This document shows, piece by piece, positions 14,951 through 18,256 of a DNA stretch of 18,256 bases; within the stretch, counting starts at the first letter, position 1; each line of letters starts with the position of its first letter. Location: NCBI GenBank assembly GCA_016928755.1, contig JAFGKB010000028.1, forward strand, positions 1 through 18,256. The letters run 5' to 3'. This DNA comes from Anaerolineae bacterium. GTDB lineage: Bacteria; Chloroflexota; Anaerolineae; B4-G1; SLSP01. The notes under the pieces were generated by a model, which was not told where the DNA came from, did not search any database, and worked only from the letters and a program-made list of their open reading frames with translations. The translations under genes were made by a program, and so were the position numbers.

Positions 14951-15018
14951 TTCCCGAGCTGACGACCCCGAGGACAGGAGTTCAGAGCAACGACACGGGA
15001 AGTTATATTCTTCTGAAC
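14951..15018 (+). ncRNA. Possible pseudoknotted RNA element between the two small genes
   Basis: TTCCCG (14951-14956) pairs exactly with CGGGAA (14996-15001). GTTCAGA (14980-14986), inside that loop, pairs exactly with TCTGAAC (15012-15018), outside it. The crossing order makes an H-type pseudoknot. It lies just after the first small gene's stop and ends 37 nt before the next ATG. I do not recognise a known riboswitch class. The pairings are seen in sequence; RNA function is inferred. Confidence 0.4.
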
Positions 15019-15054
15019 GCTTAGCAAACTAACACGAATGGCTGGAGAGTGATC

Positions 15055-15225
15055 ATGAAAACGAAAACCCACATAAAAGCAGGAAAACTAATTGGTGATA
15101 CTTTCGCACGTTTCACGCATGCTACCGGGATGGACCGGTTAGCCGAGAAATACACAGAAAAGACCGGTAGGGATTGTGGCTGTGATAAACGTCGTGTTAT
15201 CCTGGATAAATTATTTCCGTTTTAG
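15055..15225 (+). CDS. Small protein of unknown function (56 aa) with C-terminal DCGCDKRR...LFPF
   Basis: 56 aa; ATG at 15055 with GGAGAG about 5 nt upstream, stop TAG at 15223-15225. It starts with a basic stretch MKTKTHIKAGKLIGD, has an amphipathic middle (THATGMDRLAEKYTEKTG), and ends DCGCDKRRVILDKLFPF with a Cys-x-Cys pair. From memory, tails of the type TG-x-DCGC-x-x-R...LN-x-x-FP recur in very short proteins, many of them phage-linked, with unknown function; this needs a search. IKAG and HATG-M-x-x-L-x-E echo IKAG and HAGG-L-x-x-M-x-E in the preceding gene, so the two may be distant relatives or share a partner. A terminator-like hairpin follows 13 nt after the stop. Confidence 0.65.
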   Translation: MKTKTHIKAGKLIGDTFARFTHATGMDRLAEKYTEKTGRDCGCDKRRVILDKLFPF

Positions 15226-15238
15226 ATAAAGCGACATC

Positions 15239-15256
15239 GCCCCCAGGGACGGGGGC
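15239..15256. terminator. GC-rich hairpin between convergent genes
   Basis: GCCCCC (15239-15244) and GGGGGC (15251-15256) pair around AGGGAC. It lies between the 56-aa gene (plus) and the 3' end of the histidine kinase gene (minus). No T-run follows on either strand, so termination strength is uncertain. Confidence 0.45.
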
Positions 15257-15271
15257 TTAGAATAAAGAGAG

Positions 15272-16669
15272 CTAAGCCAAGGGTAAAGTAAAGCTGAATG
15301 TAGAGCCTTTCCCCAAAGCACTAGCTACCCCAATATCCCCACCATGAAGCATAGCCAGTTGGCGGGCAATAGCCAGCCCAAGGCCACTGCCACCACTTGA
15401 GCGGTTACGAGACCGCTCACCGCGCCAGAAACGCTCAAACACATAAGGTAAGTCCTCTTTCGAGATTCCAGTACCGGTATCCGAGACCGAGATTTCAAGG
15501 AATTCGTCCTTAACTCCTGCCGCAATGGTGACAACGCCACCATGAGGAGTATGTCGCAATGCATTTGTCATTAGGTTACTGAGAATCTGCGAGATGCGCC
15601 GCCAATCGGCTATGACTTTAGGTAATTCGGGAGGAAGGTCAAGAGCCAAAATAATGCCACGGTCATTAGCCTGGGGTGTGAAGTTTACCTGGATATCTTG
15701 AATCAACCCAGTGACATTTAAGGGCTGTAATTCCAATGATAACTGCCCGGCCTCCGCCAAAGCCAATAACCGCAAGTCCTCAACCAGGTGGGTCAGTAGT
15801 TCAGTCTCCTCAAGAATCGGGGCCAAATGCGCCTCTGTTGCCGGATAGACACCATCCAAAATACCCTCTAGTTTGCCCCGGATAACACTCAACGGGGTAC
15901 GTAATTCGTGGGCTGTATCCGCCGTCATATTACGCCGTAATTCATCTGACCTATTCAATGCCTCGGCCATAGCGTTAAACGCCCTGGCCAACTCACCGAC
16001 ATCACCGGAATAGTTCGTGGGGACTCTTACATCAAAGTCCCCACTTCCGATGGCCTGAGTCGCGGCATGAAGCGCGGCGAAGGGATGACTAAGACGCCGG
16101 GAAAACAAGAACCCCATTAACAAGCTGGCACCAATGACCAGACCTTCGAGAAGAAAGAAGCGTTTCAGGGCGTTCTCGAAGATATCAATACGCCACGTAT
16201 TATAATCACGGTCGGGATTTGTATCAGCAGGCGGTCGCTTCGCAAAAAATGGCAATGCAACCATCCCTACAACTTCCCCATCTTGTAAAATCGGAGTAGT
16301 CCAGGGTTGTTCGTGAGGCGGGATAGAAGCCCCCACCATTTCAGAGTCGGAGGCAAATATTATCGTGCCATCAGCGTCAGCAACTATAACCGGGAGTTCC
16401 CAGGTCTCATCCCAGGGTGCCCATGCCTCACCATAGGGATAAGTGGCAATCATGGTATCAAGACCATCCCAATTTTCCTGTCGGGCATAATAAGCACCTA
16501 AACGCTCTGCCCAGACTTCTGTAAATACAGGCGGACGATCACGAAACTCAGTTTCCAAATCTCTGAAAACTGTATGACCGGTGGCCAAAATACTAATACT
16601 CATTAGCAACGTTGTTATAACAAAGGCAAAGAGTAGCTGCCAGAAAAAACTGAAGTGCACTTTACGCAT
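15272..16669 (-). CDS. Sensor histidine kinase (BaeS-like, HAMP-containing)
   Basis: 465 aa. TM1 is at about 8-30. An extracellular sensor region (about 31-165, Trp- and Tyr-rich, with a PAS-like stretch VIVADADGTIIFASDSEMVG) follows. TM2 is at about 171-190. A HAMP domain (about 191-245) leads to the dimerisation helix with the phospho-accepting His254 in TADTAHELRTPLS. The ATP-binding domain has the N box (LMTNALRHTPHGG), the G1 box DTGTGI, the F box FERFWRGERSR, and the G2 box GSGLGLAIA. It phosphorylates the response regulator encoded immediately upstream; the gap is 20 nt and the ribosome site AAGGG lies within it. The stimulus cannot be read from sequence. BaeS-like kinases commonly sense envelope stress. 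Confidence 0.93.
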   Translation of the reverse strand: MRKVHFSFFWQLLFAFVITTLLMSISILATGHTVFRDLETEFRDRPPVFTEVWAERLGAYYARQENWDGLDTMIATYPYGEAWAPWDETWELPVIVADADGTIIFASDSEMVGASIPPHEQPWTTPILQDGEVVGMVALPFFAKRPPADTNPDRDYNTWRIDIFENALKRFFLLEGLVIGASLLMGFLFSRRLSHPFAALHAATQAIGSGDFDVRVPTNYSGDVGELARAFNAMAEALNRSDELRRNMTADTAHELRTPLSVIRGKLEGILDGVYPATEAHLAPILEETELLTHLVEDLRLLALAEAGQLSLELQPLNVTGLIQDIQVNFTPQANDRGIILALDLPPELPKVIADWRRISQILSNLMTNALRHTPHGGVVTIAAGVKDEFLEISVSDTGTGISKEDLPYVFERFWRGERSRNRSSGGSGLGLAIARQLAMLHGGDIGVASALGKGSTFSFTLPLA

Positions 16670-16689
16670 AAAAGATACCCTTTTAAAAC

Positions 16690-17391
16690 TTAAACATCAT
16701 TACCCAATTTATACCCAACCCCATAGACTGTGATAATATAGCGCGGATTATGGGGATCACTTTCCAGCTTACGCCGCAAGTTCTTGATATGGGAATCAAT
16801 GGCTCGGTCGTAGCCCTCATAAGCTACATCATATACGCCTTCCACCAGTTGCGCCCGTGTAAAAGGCCGGCCAGGGCTGCGGGCCATAACGGCCAAAAGG
16901 TCAAACTCGGTAGGAGTAAGATCAACAGATTGTCCGTCAACAGTCACAATCCGGCTGATAAAATCGACAAATAGCCCGCCAAGTTGTAATGTATTAATCA
17001 CAGCACTACGGCCTTCCACCCGCCGCAGGACGGCTTTAACCCGTGCCACAACTTCCCTGGGGCTGAATGGTTTAGTGATATAGTCATCTGCGCCTAACTC
17101 AAGACCAATAAGCCGCTCTGTTAGTTCTACTCGCGCTGTAAGCATAATAACCGGCATCTCGGCTAAAACAGAATCTTGCCGGACGTGACGACATACATCA
17201 AAACCATCCAATCCGCCCGGCAACATCAGATCCAAAACCATTAAGTCGGGATGTTCATGCCGGGCAAGGGTGAGGGCGGTCTGACCGTCGCTGGCAGTCA
17301 GTACCCGGTAGCCACTTTGTTTTAGATAATCACGGACCACCTCAATAATATGGGGTTCATCATCCACGACTAGGATTGTCTGCCCAGACAT
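16690..17391 (-). CDS. OmpR/BaeR-family response regulator
   Basis: 233 aa from the ATG at 17389-17391, which has GAGGGAG about 6 nt upstream. A longer frame to 17445 lacks a ribosome site, and its sequence before MSGQTILVVDDEP resembles no known receiver domain. The receiver domain (1-120) has the acidic pair Asp10/Asp11, phospho-acceptor Asp54 in VLDLMLPGG, Thr85 and Lys107 in ITKPFSP. A winged-helix DNA-binding domain (about 135-233) ends RRKLESDPHNPRYIITVYGVGYKL, typical of the OmpR family. It is the first gene of a regulator-kinase operon. Its targets are unknown; no copy of an obvious direct-repeat binding site was identified. Confidence 0.94.
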   Translation of the reverse strand: MSGQTILVVDDEPHIIEVVRDYLKQSGYRVLTASDGQTALTLARHEHPDLMVLDLMLPGGLDGFDVCRHVRQDSVLAEMPVIMLTARVELTERLIGLELGADDYITKPFSPREVVARVKAVLRRVEGRSAVINTLQLGGLFVDFISRIVTVDGQSVDLTPTEFDLLAVMARSPGRPFTRAQLVEGVYDVAYEGYDRAIDSHIKNLRRKLESDPHNPRYIITVYGVGYKLGNDV

Positions 17392-17424
17392 ATACACTCC
17401 CTCTTTCACTTCTGTTGTGCTTAC

Positions 17425-17430
17425 ATTATA
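17425..17430 (-). promoter_or_regulatory. Candidate -10 of the two-component operon
   Basis: TATAAT on the minus strand lies 33 nt upstream of the response-regulator ATG, within the 66-nt gap after the FxLYD gene. No convincing -35 is seen at 16-18 nt, so the operon may instead be read through from upstream. Confidence 0.35.
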
Positions 17431-17457
17431 CACGACCTCACCCATTTATACTTTCTG

Positions 17458-18256
17458 TTATTTGGCAATACCTTCTGCTGAAAGACGATATTCAGCATAA
17501 TCGACGTATGAAATACGAATCTCAAAGGAGGTCTTGGCTCCCATTGCTAATTCGCCTACAACTACAGCCGATCCGGTACTCACAACTTGCCCACTGGCAT
17601 CCACCAATTGACCACCAATCCGTATATTTTGTACCGTGAAGGGATTTTGATTATGCACCACTCCCGTAATACGCACATTGCCAATCGCATCATTGGAAAC
17701 AGATAGACTCTCTAAGGTTAAAGAGGCCCCTGTGGTTGTTGCAGGAACACCTTCGGGATGCAGTTCATACGCCACATAATCTCGGGCATAGATTTCCAGG
17801 TTAAATACACAGGATTGACCCGGCTCTAACCGCCAGGATGAACAGCCTACTTCAACCGGACCATGACGGATTTCATAGTTATCAAAGAATGTAGCAATAA
17901 CACTAACCCCGGCGTACGCTTGAGAACCATCATTACGCACTTGGCCCATTATTTGATAGGTATCCCCATCATCCTTCAAAAGCACGCTATCAACGAGAAC
18001 CGCAAAAGGCGGCGCGGGATCATTATCAGGAATACGCTCCAAATTCACGTTGGTATTAATAACATTAGTTACCGCGGCTGAATTACCAGCCGCTTCTAAG
18101 ACCTCGACAGTCTCTGTTCCAGATGTCGCCGCAGCTTGCGCGGTCGCCGCAGCTTGTGCGGTCGCCGCGGCTTGCGGGGCCGCCGCAGCTTGCGGGGCCG
18201 CCGCAGCTTGCGGGGCCGCCGCAGCTTGCGGGGCCGCCGCAGCTTGCGGGGCCGCC
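17458..18256 (-). CDS. Double FxLYD-domain protein with Ala/Pro/Gln repeat linker (N-terminus cut by window edge)
   Basis: The minus frame is open from the right window edge to TAA at 17458-17460 (265 codons visible), so the true start lies outside. An internal GTG at 18048 is not the start, because the frame and the repeat run straight through it. From the edge: repeats of AAAPQA, then TAQAAA, a short linker, then two FxLYD-type beta domains. The first contains VLLKDDGDTYQIMGQVRNDG and ends DYVAYEL; the second contains VSNDAIGNVRITGVVHNQNP and ends YVDYAEYRL. FxLYD domains are small extracellular Ig-like modules found in surface lipoproteins and secreted proteins; an N-terminal membrane anchor is expected outside the window. 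It is upstream of, and possibly co-transcribed with, the two-component genes. Ligand unknown. Confidence 0.82.
   Translation of the reverse strand, partial: AAPQAAAAPQAAAAPQAAAAPQAAAAPQAAATAQAAATAQAAATSGTETVEVLEAAGNSAAVTNVINTNVNLERIPDNDPAPPFAVLVDSVLLKDDGDTYQIMGQVRNDGSQAYAGVSVIATFFDNYEIRHGPVEVGCSSWRLEPGQSCVFNLEIYARDYVAYELHPEGVPATTTGASLTLESLSVSNDAIGNVRITGVVHNQNPFTVQNIRIGGQLVDASGQVVSTGSAVVVGELAMGAKTSFEIRISYVDYAEYRLSAEGIAK
18125..18256. repeat. 18-bp tandem repeat, seven full copies plus a partial, continuing past the edge
   Basis: The unit GCCGCCGCAGCTTGCGGG occurs in perfect copies at 18179-18196, 18197-18214, 18215-18232 and 18233-18250. Diverged copies lie at 18125-18142, 18143-18160 and 18161-18178, and six bases of an eighth end the window. 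On the minus strand each codes a hexapeptide of Ala, Pro/Thr and Gln. Exact identity of the four outer copies suggests recent slippage. Confidence 0.95.

Noticed and set aside
14958..14970. Guanidine-II (mini-ykkC) riboswitch because of an ACGA next to C-rich sequence
   Set aside because: The bases flanking ACGA do not form the required stem, and there is no second ACGR hairpin.
18125..18256. CRISPR-like array
   Set aside because: Units are contiguous 18-bp copies without spacers and lie inside a coding frame; no cas genes are present.

Overview
The window looks like a piece of a Chloroflexota chromosome (Anaerolineae/Caldilineae-like). This is an inference from gene content: lipoproteins that fuse a substrate-binding domain to a VWA domain, a YdjI-type SPFH protein, FxLYD proteins with Ala/Gln-rich linkers, and moderate GC with AT-rich spacers. 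No ribosomal or marker gene is present to confirm it.

Left part (1-7156, minus strand): a probable operon running right to left. It encodes an SPFH/band-7 membrane-scaffold protein, a membrane-anchored solute-binding protein, two tandem paralogous lipoproteins (solute-binding domain + VWA domain with an intact MIDAS), and a protein with two membrane segments and a long coiled coil. A pyridoxamine-phosphate-oxidase-like flavoprotein follows and runs off the left edge. No ABC permease or ATPase accompanies the three binding domains, so they look like surface receptors or adhesive sensors tied to a membrane scaffold rather than transport parts. Two perfect inverted repeats sit between genes of the operon. 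This cassette is the best candidate for an undescribed system.

Centre left (7157-7817): an AT-rich divergent intergenic region with no gene. It holds a 91-nt element with 32-bp imperfect terminal inverted repeats, an inverted repeat beside the SPFH promoter, and a perfect 17-bp palindrome just before the ABC operon.

Centre (7818-11185, plus strand): a NatA/NatB-type ABC exporter with one ATPase and two different ABC-2 permeases.

11186-13592: an AT-rich type II restriction-modification pair, probably acquired. The amino-methyltransferase (DPFSGVGTT and TSPPY motifs) is driven by a near-consensus promoter with a LexA-like GAAC-N4-GTTC box in its spacer. It converges, with overlapping tails, on an Eco29kI-family GIY-YIG endonuclease with all six catalytic positions conserved. 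A tRNA-Glu(TTC) with its own promoter and terminator lies beside it.

Right part (13654-18256): a nucleoside hydrolase variant on the minus strand. Next come two small plus-strand genes (67 and 56 aa) preceded by structured leader or intercistronic RNA, including a possible pseudoknot. Then, on the minus strand, come an OmpR/BaeR-type response regulator and its HAMP histidine kinase, and a double-FxLYD protein whose N-terminal side is an 18-bp tandem repeat coding an Ala/Pro/Gln linker cut by the window edge.
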